Shown here: positions 54,001 to 61,465 of the stretch, in pieces
Numbering within the stretch: the stretch's first letter is position 1
Layout: each line of letters opens with the position of its first letter
From: Planctomycetota bacterium
GTDB taxonomy: Bacteria; Planctomycetota; Phycisphaerae; UBA1845
DNA: 64,000 bases
Reading direction: 5' to 3'
Assembly: GCA_029558835.1 (NCBI GenBank)
Contig: JAKQDH010000179.1
Location: forward strand, 1 to 64,000
Made by a program: the position numbers and the translations under genes
The notes under the pieces: generated by a model
Told to the model about the DNA's origin: nothing
What the model saw: only the letters and a program-made list of their open reading frames with translations
Databases searched by the model: none

Positions 54001-54510
54001 CAAAGCCATTTGGTGGGCCTCAGCCTCTACGAAAGAGGTATTGATGCCGTTGACGTAGATCCCTACAACGGGCGACGTGTCACCGGCTGCTGAAAGCTGC
54101 TGCGCTTTGGCTACACCGTTGTCGGACTCAAGCCAGAAGACTGTGTCTCCGAGGGATTCCTCAAGGTCCTGGTACGCCTCGAGGTCCTCAGGCGTCTGCA
54201 ACTCCTGGGCTGCCGCCTCAAGAAGCGTGTCGGGAGCGCTCTCGGGGTCAGCAGCGTACAGCGCCCGGGCAGCTTCGTGGAAGGCCTGCAGCGATCCCGA
54301 AGCGTCTCCACCGCTCGCACTCGCATCCAGGGCGGCCCGGAACGCAGATCCGACGGACTGCGGCGGGGCGCTGCCAGCGTCGTCGCCGTCTCCAGCTCCC
54401 CCTGCTCCACCTCCGCCCCCTCCGGCAGTCGGGCCTGAGCAGCCTGCTGGAATCGTAGCCATGACAAGCACGGCAAGCCTGACCCACGTGGCCCAGCCGA
54501 AACGGAGCAT
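51019..54510 (-). CDS. Large mosaic lipoprotein: esterase-like, Cys-rich, beta-helix
   Basis: A 1,163-residue lipoprotein: signal peptide with lipobox IPAGC (Cys24), then a Gly/Asp linker. Residues ~140-400 resemble an alpha/beta-hydrolase with VVGIYVNGINTSF and a GYGVLLIGHSQGNFKIVQAL nucleophile elbow (Ser ~282). A PKD-like domain (~440-545) and a Cys-rich stretch (~550-590, CTVDADCPEGVCDSTSGEC) follow. A right-handed beta-helix (~600-900) has repeated right-handed turns such as SKISNCSMFGV and CTIAGNGGTGIQ. The end has CGDGIVTPGEECD, a Myxococcus-type Cys-rich repeat, and CGNGYCQDPETPADC. It probably sits on the outer membrane; substrate unknown. ATG at 54510 follows AAGGAGGTCAACGCT. Confidence 0.75.
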   Translation of the reverse strand: MLRFGWATWVRLAVLVMATIPAGCSGPTAGGGGGGAGGAGDGDDAGSAPPQSVGSAFRAALDASASGGDASGSLQAFHEAARALYAADPESAPDTLLEAAAQELQTPEDLEAYQDLEESLGDTVFWLESDNGVAKAQQLSAAGDTSPVVGIYVNGINTSFVEAEAHQMALDTLLRHGPSGSRIDRLTGVGLHYNTSFENEQRSFWGQRICPFFFTANPPLGATCALFVGIGTDAPEAMFEKVLEWFGNPTFAAERGGDIGTLAVRIAQHLNEGYGVLLIGHSQGNFKIVQALNLLWANYTSWAPDYSTAQETLLKSVGVAAIGCPADYRQAIERGIRVRKFNIRQSADASVLDALNDTILWAALQLWNLDEDIVSLFDDSQPAQEYLWGHHPQVVPGLSGNLLFPEIHDLRASYLRFYGPTIRADTAELVQQLGTEGHTGPLTVTAAASETLLTNPTEERVLLSATAVNAVGTAAYSWAVTMPDGTTRHVDDLQTIWVVFSTDAVPGAYVYAVTARDSNGTTATATVTVTVVNDPAAPTGCTVDADCPEGVCDSTSGECVECVSSDHCPDGQVCEGHQCYVSCTDIAPGNLPAQIDTAACLPSGGTYHVVSDVEVAWDQTLWIEPGVTIIFDGPYAIAGRLVAEGTTDSVITFTAAEPTPGFWSSVRLHPGSILSFCELTYAQNALELLDYLGIPADNWCKTIEPSTIIIADSKISNCSMFGVTRPYERNLASSTVRLERVSITGCGGNGVQLSGKAHTVCSLYTHYELAECTIAGNGGTGIQIVQYTYGGGHTWTIRDSRVLDNAGGGVALYTRNPWLDAYDLRLDLDVLMERTEIAGNGLQGVSVSVSESNWNGSYADVRIAQCSIHGNGSEALYVQNVGDGLRAYVDVDASECWWGQAPPRTEDLVIAPVRDGVKPKLVYEPWLTTPPDLSQAGVSAFWITVTTDTPEVNPGETVLLLASAAGGAFPYGLFEWTVTSYPETDTGAPFVLQVSGGNSGSAQLELLGSAPEGEYVIMATVRDAEGSRAIGFARITVTRTWVCGDGIVTPGEECDPPDGVTCDANCMAIALACTDSDAYALDLDVFVVGQTQYGDTLVDVCATSKILREYYCEGGVRKDREVSCPQGIDCVDGRCADPATVVCGNGYCQDPETPADCPQDCHD

Positions 54511-55464
54511 AGCGTTGACCTCCTTACTTGCAGCGGCGGCTCCACTCGTAGCTTCCGTCGGAACGCCCGTGGCACTTCGGGTAGCACGTGGGCCGCACGA
54601 TGATTGGACCTCAATGTAAGAGCTTCGCTCGCAATTACCTGGCCACTTTACCGAGTAACAATGCATACAGGAGCGCCTGCGGCGACGTCGAGTGGTATCG
54701 TAACCGATAGGCTGTCCCGACGCAAGGGCTTCCTGGCTTCCGTGGCAGTCGCGCGCGCAACCGAAGCGTAGGGTCCCGCCTATCTGAATCACCGTGTGCC
54801 ATTCAGCGCCGCCGATCCTGACCGTGATGGCCAGGGAGCGGCCGCATCCCACCAGCGGCGCGCGGTCACGCACCCCGATTCAGATATCATCAGAAAGCAG
54901 CTCCTGCAGTAGGTGACGAGTGGGCGAGGACCCATAACCTGACTATGTTGTCGTCTAAGTGAACAGGCGGCATAGTCGACGTGGCTTGAGAACTTGCCAG
55001 GATCGAGAACGCGCGGCATTCTGCTGGTCGCTAGGAACGAAGGTCGTCTCCACGGATGCCAGCGGTGGCTGCCACAACACCACGAGCAGCGAGCGGCAGG
55101 GTTTCGAAGCGGCCACAGAGGCGCAACACGCGGTTCGGGATCAGCGCGAGGAGCGGGCCTGACCAAACCACCGTGCGCGATTCCGCGCTGGCGATCGGAA
55201 CCGCAGCCGCAGGGGAGCGGCGGCGCCACACTGTCTGGGGCGCGTGTTTGCGCACGCCCATTCAGGTGGCCGGAAGATGCTCCTGGCGGCCCTGGAGGAC
55301 GGGGTAAACGTCTACGTGCGACGCCAGCGCTTCGAATGCGGCGGCGAGCAGGACGGGTACGGGCTGACCGTACGCAGCTACCGCAACGGGCCTATGCGGC
55401 GGCGGCTGACGCCGGGCGGCGAGACGATGCCGTTAAGCGTCGCGCGGGTCTGTAACATTCCGCC
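54511..55464. other. Long intergenic region, no supported gene
   Basis: The lipoprotein promoter should be at its left end (AT-richer part around 54600-54680). Around 55190-55222 (minus strand) lies a copy of repeat D. The plus frame 55244-55463 (GVNVYVRRQRFECGGEQDGY) could be a remnant of another gene; I do not recognise it. Confidence 0.4.
55190..55222 (-). repeat. Repeat family D, copy 2
   Basis: On the minus strand it reads GCCGCTCCCCTGCGGCTGCG and GGTTCCGATCG, similar to the copy at 14931-14968. Confidence 0.45.
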
Positions 55465-55626
55465 CGGCAGCTTGCCCACGTCTGGATTGACCCGAAAACT
55501 GCGGCCCGGCTCGTTGAGGAAGCGCCGGCCGCGTACCGGGACGTGGACGCGGTCATGCGCGCCCAGCGGGAGTTGGTGCGCATCGTGCGTTGCCTGCGCC
55601 CGGTGCTGTGCTACAAGGGTGGCTGA
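55465..55626 (+). pseudogene. Detached 3' end of an rtcB gene
   Basis: Fifty-three codons plus stop match the last codons of the intact rtcB (50102-50263) with few differences: RQLAHVWIDPKTAARLVEEA, then RDVDAVMRAQRELVRIVRCL and CYKGG. There is no start and none of the earlier catalytic motifs, so it cannot be a ligase. The similarity goes on past the stop into the hairpin. Upstream DNA is unrelated. Confidence 0.85.
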
Positions 55627-55903
55627 GGATTGCCGCACGGGTTCTCTGGCCGGCTGCGCGGCTATCGCGCCGCCGGCCAGATTCGTCACGACCGCGAAGC
55701 GCGGACACCCGCTGATTGCCGCCGGCAGTGACGCCGGGCAGCCACTCTCGCGGAGGCCAGCGATGTCTACCTGAAGCGTCCTGCCCGCTCCGCTCGGGCT
55801 TTGACAGTCGCGCCGCGGGCGGAGCCCGCCCCACGTCTTCCTCTTGCCTCTTGCCTGCCGCTTTCGCTATTCGCTCCTCGCCATTCGCTATTCCCCCTTG
55901 CCC
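55627..55903. other. Region after the rtcB fragment with hairpin and short-word tract
   Basis: A diverged copy of the rtcB-downstream hairpin (about 55650-55680) is followed at 55853-55900 by a degenerate tract of the words TTGCC and CGCTATTCG/CGCCATTCG. No gene. Related words occur at 50462-50495 and 56855-56890. Confidence 0.5.
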
Positions 55904-56150
55904 CCTCGCTTCCGCTCGGGCTCGGAGTGCGTGCGACTCTGCGGCCCTGGAAGGGCCGAACTTGGTAGCCCAGGGTGGCAACCCGGGGAAAGGGGTACTG
56001 ACCTCCTAATCAACGTGAGGCCCAGTGGGGCGGCAGACGTGAACACGGTTGCGTGTGATGTGTCACCCACGGTTACCCCGCCGGGGCTTGACTGGATCTG
56101 CTGCGGTTCCTGTCCGAGGGGGACGGCGCCGCCTGACTACTGACTGTTGC
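55904..56150. repeat. Modular repeat family C, copy 4
   Basis: CTCGCTTCCGCTCGGGCTCG, GGCCCTGGAAGGGCC, AGCCCAGGGTGGCAACCCGG, GGCCCAGTGGGGCGGCAGAC, ACCCCGCCGGGGCTTGACTG and a diverged tail. Followed by two TGCCACTACCGCGGCTT repeats (about 56149-56195). Confidence 0.75.
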
Positions 56151-56275
56151 CACTACCGCGGCTTGGCTGCTGACTGCTGCCACTACCGCGGCTTCGCTGG
56201 ACGGGCGACCGGCGTCGGCGTAGGCTGTGCACCGGTGATGGACCGAGCAAGGGGGTCTGAGAGGGAGGTACAACT

Positions 56276-56767
56276 ATGGCCCAGGCAGGTAAGCTCAGTG
56301 TGAAGGCGATTCTAACGGGGTTGCTCGTCGATGTGGTGGGGAGCGTGGTACTGCTGGTGGTCATCGGGGTGGTCGTCGGACTGTCGGTCGGCGCGGATGC
56401 GTCGGCCGGGTACTCGCGGCTTGCCCAGGACGCCATCATCAAGCAGAAGATCGAGCGGATCGCCGCCGGGCCGACGTTCCTGGGCCTTACGTTTTTCCTG
56501 GCTGCGCTGTTGACTGTTCTGAGTGGATTCGTCACCGGCAAGCTGGCGCGCGGGCGTGAGGTGGTGAACGCGCTGGCGATGGGCGTGGTGCTCGTCGTGC
56601 TGGGACTGATCGTATGGGGGCTGTCTCCCTCGACCTTTGAGCCAGTCCCTTTGTACTACATGGTGGCGGGCCTCCTGGTGTGCATTCCGGCCGCCGTGTT
56701 AGGGGGCTCCTGGGTGCAGAAACGCGCTGCCGCCACCCGTAGGCCGGAGTCTGCGGAATCGGCGTAA
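56276..56767 (+). CDS. Four-helix membrane protein, unknown function
   Basis: A 163-residue protein with four hydrophobic helices (~10-37, ~68-87, ~98-115 and ~125-145), e.g. DVVGSVVLLVVIGVVVGLSV and LTFFLAALLTVLSGFVTGKL. Length and topology resemble small TIGR04086-type membrane proteins, but I cannot place it in a family. ATG at 56276 follows GGAGGTACAACT. It starts the housekeeping section after the repeat-rich region. Confidence 0.65.
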   Translation: MAQAGKLSVKAILTGLLVDVVGSVVLLVVIGVVVGLSVGADASAGYSRLAQDAIIKQKIERIAAGPTFLGLTFFLAALLTVLSGFVTGKLARGREVVNALAMGVVLVVLGLIVWGLSPSTFEPVPLYYMVAGLLVCIPAAVLGGSWVQKRAAATRRPESAESA

Positions 56768-57021
56768 TCTGCGGACAGAAACGCAACGGCGGCCCGTCTG
56801 ATGCTGGCGGCCGGCCCTTCATTCGCTAATCCCGGCGGGCGGCGCCCGCCCTGCGCCTTCCTCATGCCTGTTGCCTCTTGCCTGCCGCTTTCGCTCGCGC
56901 TCGGACATCGTCCAGGCGCGTGGACCTCTGGCAAGGGAGCTCTGCTCGGCGGATAATGGGGCCCGCCCCGGGTGCCCGTCGGCGTTGGGCGCGGCACACG
57001 GATGATGCGTGGACTGCCTCC

Positions 57022-57657
57022 ATGCTGACGATGGATCGGACGAGGTTGAAGCTCGTGACGGCCGTGGCACTATGTGTCCTGGCGGGGGCATTTGTCGCGT
57101 ATGAACTCCTCGCCGGGGCCGATCCGCTCGCCGAGGTGCCGGATCGGGAGGACCTGCGTTCCGCCTGGGCGTGTGTCGCGTGTGGGGAAGTGTTCTGGCT
57201 TACCCCACGCGAAGTTGTCGACTGGCAACGGCGTCCGCCCCGATCGCCCGGCGGTGCGTCGCGTCCGCCGGCGCCTGACCGACCTGATGGGGAGCGGCGT
57301 TTGCCGGCGGGGCGCGCGCCGGTGGCGATCGATGGGGAAGAGGCGGAATCCACCTCGGAGGACACCTCGATCCGCACGCTCCGGATGACATGCCCGCGCT
57401 GCGGCAAACCGGCCGTCGAGAGAGCACCCGTGTGCCCGCACTGTCGCATCGCGTTCGCCCCCTTTCGTGACTCGCAGCCGCAGGTGTGCCCGCACTGCGG
57501 GTGGGACCCGAGGTCGCCACAGCATGCCGAGCGGAAGGCACAGCCACCGCCGTCCCGGAGCAGGCCCGGGGAGCGACGTGCGCGGCCGGCGCAGCCTAGG
57601 GATCGGCAGGAACCGCCGGTCGAGCGTCCGTCGCGCCCCGGCGAATCTCGTCCCTGA
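57022..57657 (+). CDS. Membrane-anchored zinc-ribbon protein
   Basis: About 211 residues. An N-terminal hydrophobic helix (~8-28, LKLVTAVALCVLAGAFVAYE) is followed by Cys pairs: CVACGEVFWL, CPRCGKPA, CPHCRIAF and CPHCGWDP. Together they form one or two zinc ribbons. The tail is Pro/Arg-rich and disordered. Function unknown. Several in-frame starts exist (56956, 57022, 57031); 57022 gives a short N-tail before the membrane helix. It ends 60 nt before cdaA but cdaA has its own promoter. Confidence 0.6.
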   Translation: MLTMDRTRLKLVTAVALCVLAGAFVAYELLAGADPLAEVPDREDLRSAWACVACGEVFWLTPREVVDWQRRPPRSPGGASRPPAPDRPDGERRLPAGRAPVAIDGEEAESTSEDTSIRTLRMTCPRCGKPAVERAPVCPHCRIAFAPFRDSQPQVCPHCGWDPRSPQHAERKAQPPPSRSRPGERRARPAQPRDRQEPPVERPSRPGESRP

Positions 57658-57679
57658 GAAGGTGGTGTTGCGTTCGTCT

Positions 57680-57708
57680 TTGCCAGATGCGCGCTCCCGG
57701 CCTATACT
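57680..57708 (+). promoter_or_regulatory. Sigma-70 promoter abutting cdaA
   Basis: TTGCCA (57680-57685), 17 nt, TATACT (57703-57708). Transcription should start about 57714-57717, only a few nt before the cdaA start codon at 57718/57721, so the mRNA would be almost leaderless. Confidence 0.65.
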
Positions 57709-57717
57709 CTCGCCGAA

Positions 57718-58626
57718 GTGATGGTGCCGGCGTCGGTGGCTCTGCTCCGGGCGAATATGCGAGAAAACCCTTTCACGTGGCTGGCCCAGGTTGGTGTACT
57801 GGAGGAATTCCGGTCCTTCGTGCAGCGCGCCATCGATCGACCGTGGGTGACGCTGATCGAACTCCTGCTGATCGGCATCGTCGTATTCGTGGTGCTGCGG
57901 TTCCTTCATGGGACCCGTGGCGCACGCCTCGTGCGTGCGGTGCTGATCATTCTCGCGGTCAGTTTCGCCGTGGTACGCCTCGTGGCGGAACGCTTCGCCT
58001 TCGACCGCATCAACGTTCTGTACCCGTATTTCGTCCTGGGCGTGTTCCTTGGATCGCTGGTGGCGTTCCAGGCCGAACTGCGCCGCCTGCTCATGCGCGT
58101 GGGCGAGGGGGGCTGGTTCCAGTGGTGGACGCGGCCGTCGGGGCAGGTCGTTGAGCCGCTGGTGACGACCGTCGAGTGGCTGGCCACGCGCAAGATCGGC
58201 GCCCTCATCGCCATCGAGCGCACGACCCAGATCGGGGCCGTGATCGAGTCGGGGATTCGCCTGGATGCGCGAGTGTCGGAGGAACTGCTCGAGACGATCT
58301 TCTGGCCGGGGACGCCGCTGCACGATCTTGGGGTAATCATTCGCCATGACCGGGTCGTGGCGGCCGGCTGCCAGTTTCCGCTGGCGGAGTCCGGTGACGT
58401 CGACCGCTCGTTGGGCAGTCGGCACCGGGCAGCCCTGGGGATGAGCCAGGAGGCCGATGCCTTCGTGATTGTCGTGAGCGAGGAAACGGGGACGATCTCG
58501 GTCGCCTCACGGGGTCGGCTGCGTCGCGGCCTGACGCCCGAGGGGCTGCGCGACTTACTCCTCGCCGAGTTGGCGGTTCCCAGAAAGGCAGGCGATAAGC
58601 CGGAAACGCCGAAGCCGGCTTCCTGA
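57718..58626 (+). CDS. cdaA: Diadenylate cyclase CdaA
   Basis: A 302-residue membrane cyclase making c-di-AMP from two ATP. Three hydrophobic helices at ~44-110 (TLIELLLIGIVVFVVLRFL, LVRAVLIILAVSFAVVRLV, YPYFVLGVFLGSLVAFQA) are followed by the DAC domain (~150-280). The RHR motif is present (GSRHRAALGMSQEAD). The other active-site motif, usually LHDGA, reads TPLHDLGVIIR: the Asp is kept but Gly-Ala is Leu-Gly. The partner CdaR follows. Start is GTG at 57718 or ATG at 57721. c-di-AMP usually controls potassium/osmolyte transport and wall homeostasis. Confidence 0.9.
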   Translation: MMVPASVALLRANMRENPFTWLAQVGVLEEFRSFVQRAIDRPWVTLIELLLIGIVVFVVLRFLHGTRGARLVRAVLIILAVSFAVVRLVAERFAFDRINVLYPYFVLGVFLGSLVAFQAELRRLLMRVGEGGWFQWWTRPSGQVVEPLVTTVEWLATRKIGALIAIERTTQIGAVIESGIRLDARVSEELLETIFWPGTPLHDLGVIIRHDRVVAAGCQFPLAESGDVDRSLGSRHRAALGMSQEADAFVIVVSEETGTISVASRGRLRRGLTPEGLRDLLLAELAVPRKAGDKPETPKPAS

Positions 58627-58822
58627 CAACCCGTTGAGGAAGTAGCGTCGGCCCCTCGTGGCCGACGTAGACGTCCCTGGCGCGGCGCACGCGGCGGGGG
58701 CCACGCTCCGCGCACGGCCGATTGACGGGCGTCCTCGGCACCCTTCGATGGGTCGCGGGAACCCTGAGCATCCGGCGGTGGGTGTCCCCAGCGATGCCCA
58801 CCTCAAGGCAGGAGACGAAACC

Positions 58823-59836
58823 ATGGAGAACCTCAAACTGCTCAGCACCACCGCGGTGTTGACGCTGCTGATCTGGGTTACTGCCGACAGCCTCGTCAGC
58901 GAGACGGTCACCCTCAGTGTCGTCCTGGACGTGCGGCCGGCCGAGTCCACCTCCGGCATGATCGTGGAGGTGGAGCAGGACGCTCGACGAGTGCAGATCC
59001 AAGTGGCCGGCCCCCGCCGAATCGTGGAAAGTCTGGGAGCCGGATCGCCCCCCCGGGCGCGAGTTCAACTCGCCGATCGCCCGACGGGTCAGTTTGCGAT
59101 GCAGCTCCTTGCGCCGGCCATCCGGGAAGCGCTCGTTGAGCAGGCTCCCGATTTCCGCAAAGTCCAGGTTCTGGCCGTTCAGCCGAGCACCATCTCGGTG
59201 CACGTTGACCACATCGTGGCGAAGCGGTTGGCCGTTACCGCCAAGCGCCTGACGCTCGGCTACGACGCCCCGCCACAGCTCTCGCGGAACTCAGTCACGG
59301 TGCGGATGCGGGAGAGCCTGTACCCGCAGCTCCTGGAGTCCGGGCAGCCGCCGGAGATCGACATCGCACCGGAATTCGAACGACTTGTGCGCGACCAGGC
59401 TCCAGGAAACAGTGTATCTATTACCGTGGCACTGGACGTGCAGCCGTTCGGTCCGGATGCGGAGATCATCCCCGACACCGTACGTGTGACGGCCACCGTT
59501 CAGGCACAGCGGGCGACGGAGGTGATTCCGACCGTGCCCATACTTCTGGCGGTGAGTTTCGCGAATCTGGAGCGGGCCTATCGGGCGGTGACGGCCGATG
59601 GAAGCACACTAGTAACCCGTCCAGTCAAGGTGACGGGGCCGCCGGAGGCGGTCGCCCGTCTACGACGGGGAGAAACGCGGGCCTACGGCGTCATCCAGCT
59701 ACGTGATGCGGACTTGGCGCGTCCCGACATGCCACTACTGGGAACACCGGATTACGTCCTGCCGCCGGGGATTCGCCTGGCCGACGAGCCGGAGCCGATC
59801 GAGTTCCGGCTGGTTCCGATCAGGCCGGGAGGGTAG
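58823..59836 (+). CDS. cdaR: YbbR-domain regulator CdaR
   Basis: A 337-residue protein. A single N-terminal membrane helix (~5-24, LLSTTAVLTLLIWVTADSLV) is followed by YbbR-type beta domains outside (e.g. VVLDVRPAESTSGMIVEVEQ, VQIQVAGPRRIVESL, VKVTGPPEAVARLRRGETRA). CdaR binds the membrane part of CdaA and modulates its activity. The gene follows cdaA by 196 nt, a bit loose for the pair. The ATG at 58823 follows GGAG; the frame is open further upstream but without membrane-helix support. Confidence 0.88.
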   Translation: MENLKLLSTTAVLTLLIWVTADSLVSETVTLSVVLDVRPAESTSGMIVEVEQDARRVQIQVAGPRRIVESLGAGSPPRARVQLADRPTGQFAMQLLAPAIREALVEQAPDFRKVQVLAVQPSTISVHVDHIVAKRLAVTAKRLTLGYDAPPQLSRNSVTVRMRESLYPQLLESGQPPEIDIAPEFERLVRDQAPGNSVSITVALDVQPFGPDAEIIPDTVRVTATVQAQRATEVIPTVPILLAVSFANLERAYRAVTADGSTLVTRPVKVTGPPEAVARLRRGETRAYGVIQLRDADLARPDMPLLGTPDYVLPPGIRLADEPEPIEFRLVPIRPGG

Positions 59837-60087
59837 GCCCCGGGCCTGCGGCACTGGCAGAAGACGCGCCGACCCGTCGGGGTGGCGGCGGTCCCAGGCG
59901 CCTTAGTGCATGTGCATCGGTTGCCACCGATCCCGGAAGGTCGCGCGGCTGTCGGATCCGCCGGGTCCCCACGGGGGTGGCGGAGCTTGACGCTGGGAGG
60001 GGCAACGCGGCGGATCGGTGTCCGGAGGGGAAAGGGTGGCCGGCGGGTGGAGGAAGCCGCACGGGCGCGGTTTTCTTTTCCGGGTGC
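59837..60087. other. Gap between cdaR and the 5S gene
   Basis: No gene or clear structure apart from a TTTTCTTTTCC patch at 60071-60081 just before the 5S promoter. Confidence 0.35.
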
Positions 60088-60115
60088 TTGACAAGGCGAC
60101 GGGGCGTGCTATTCT
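60088..60115 (+). promoter_or_regulatory. Promoter of the 5S rRNA gene
   Basis: TTGACA (60088-60093), 16 nt, TATTCT (60110-60115). The start of the 5S gene follows 4-6 nt after the -10 box, as expected for a gene read on its own. Confidence 0.8.
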
Positions 60116-60118
60116 TGT

Positions 60119-60229
60119 CCCTGCGGTGACCATACGTGCAGGGCAACACCCGTTCCCATTCCGAACACGGTAGTTAAGCCTGCATGGCCGATGGTAGTCG
60201 AGAGGCGAGAGTAGGTTATCGCCGCGCTT
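60119..60229 (+). rRNA. rrf: 5S ribosomal RNA
   Basis: About 110 nt with the 5S landmarks: CCCGTTCCCATTCCGAACAC (loop A to helix III), GGTAGTTAAGCC, TGGTAGTCGAGAGGCGAGAG and AGTAGG, closed by helix I between TGCGGTGA (60122-60129) and TCGCCGCG (60219-60226). It stands alone, not linked to 16S/23S genes, as reported for many planctomycetes. A T6 run follows at 60228-60233. Exact ends are estimated. Confidence 0.93.
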
Positions 60230-60231
60230 TT

Positions 60232-61095
60232 TTAAATGCCCGCCGACCCCGGCGGGCATTTGCTTGCGCGGTGGTTGGCGGACGTCACGGGCGGCGGCGA
60301 CTGCATCGTGGAGGAGTCGGCAGGATTGCCGCTCTGATCAGCACGCGGTGTAAGGTAGGGCGCGACATAGGCTTTGTTCCACCGGTAGCCGAGGATGTTG
60401 CGGTGCTTTCCGCGGTGCCCGGTGGCGCGCATGTCGGCGGTCCAGCAGACTTGCTCGAGGTGGGCGCGTTGCGTGGGGTCGGGGGCGGCCTTGGGGAGGT
60501 CGAAGCCGGTCTTGCCGGCGGATGCCACTTTTCGCCGGTCCATTGTGCCGAAGAGTCGGGTTCCCCAGCCGAGGATGAGCCAGTCGGACGGGCAGTAGAA
60601 GAGCACCAACTTGCCGTCGATGTGGGCGAGGGCCGTGCTCAGATCATAGTCGGGGCTGACGGCCGGCTGGACCATGAGCACGTGGCGCACGTGTACATCG
60701 TCGGGCAGTGCTTCGGTGACCATCAGGGCCACACCGCCACCGCCGGAGTAGCCGACCAGGTCGATGGGGGCCGCAGGGTGTTGTGCGCGGTAGGCAGCGA
60801 TGCGCTCGGCGACGCCGGCCGCGTCGCGGCGATTGCGCTCGTAAGACATCAGGTTCACGAGCAGCCCGAAGGGGCGGTCCCAGTCGTGAATCTCGATGTC
60901 GGCCGTAACGCCGGCGTCGCGGAACGCCCGGCACGCCCTGGCCACCGAGTGTTCGCCGCCTTCGACGCCGGGGAATACCCAGAGCAAACCAGGTTCTTCC
61001 CGTACAGGTTCCACCTCACTCCGCCTGCCTGGCACTTGACACCCTGGAATGGGCAAGCCCAGCGCGGCACACATGATCCAGCGACCCACACGCAT
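60232..61095 (-). CDS. Lipoprotein with alpha/beta-hydrolase fold
   Basis: A 287-residue protein. Lipoprotein signal: MCAALGLPIPGC (Cys ~19). Alpha/beta-hydrolase features: LLWVFPGVEGGEHS near the oxyanion loop, then IDLVGYSGGGGVALMVTEAL with the nucleophile Ser in GYSGG, VHVRHVLMVQPAV, and a late ATGHRGKHRN that could carry the His. Substrate unknown. The stop lies inside the shared hairpin with the 5S gene. ATG at 61095 follows GGGAGG. Confidence 0.75.
   Translation of the reverse strand: MRVGRWIMCAALGLPIPGCQVPGRRSEVEPVREEPGLLWVFPGVEGGEHSVARACRAFRDAGVTADIEIHDWDRPFGLLVNLMSYERNRRDAAGVAERIAAYRAQHPAAPIDLVGYSGGGGVALMVTEALPDDVHVRHVLMVQPAVSPDYDLSTALAHIDGKLVLFYCPSDWLILGWGTRLFGTMDRRKVASAGKTGFDLPKAAPDPTQRAHLEQVCWTADMRATGHRGKHRNILGYRWNKAYVAPYLTPRADQSGNPADSSTMQSPPPVTSANHRASKCPPGSAGI
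60234..60261. terminator. Bidirectional hairpin between 5S and the hydrolase gene
   Basis: A perfect 12-bp stem AAATGCCCGCCG/CGGCGGGCATTT with a 4-nt loop. The T6 run (60228-60233) precedes the hairpin on the plus strand, so the hairpin plus T3 is only a moderate terminator for either direction. It codes the last residues (CPPGSAGI) of the minus-strand gene. Confidence 0.55.
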
Positions 61096-61465
61096 CGGCG
61101 AAGCCTCCCGCAAGGCACTCCTCGTCGTGGAGGTGCTCACACGCCTCCGCTGGCAATGCCCGGTCCTTGGAGTCCATGCTTACCAACCCGCACGACGCAG
61201 AGCCCCTGCGCCGCAAGCTGCTGGGATGGGCATCATCTTGCGAACGGTGGGGAGTGACAAGGGGGTTGCACAAGGCGGCGAGGCTCGTCTTCGGGTGTGG
61301 CCGGGGCGGAGACGGACGGCATACGCAACGGGATGCTTGGGCGCACAAGGGCCCGCCGGTCCCGTGGGTCCGGGATGCGTGCTGAGGATGAACCAGCACG
61401 TTCACCCGCGACGGTGGCCGCGGGTGAACATGGCAATGTGCAGCGCGGGCGTTCGTCTGCGCCTT
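61096..61465. other. Gap with a repeat-A-like hairpin
   Basis: TTCACCCGCG/CGCGGGTGAA with an 8-nt loop at 61401-61428 resembles the second hairpin of repeat A and may end the minus-strand gene whose stop is at 61466. The rest is non-coding. Confidence 0.45.

Noticed and set aside
55244-55774. 176-codon plus-strand frame spanning the rtcB fragment
   Set aside because: It passes the rtcB remnant in the wrong frame and continues into repeat DNA; not a gene.
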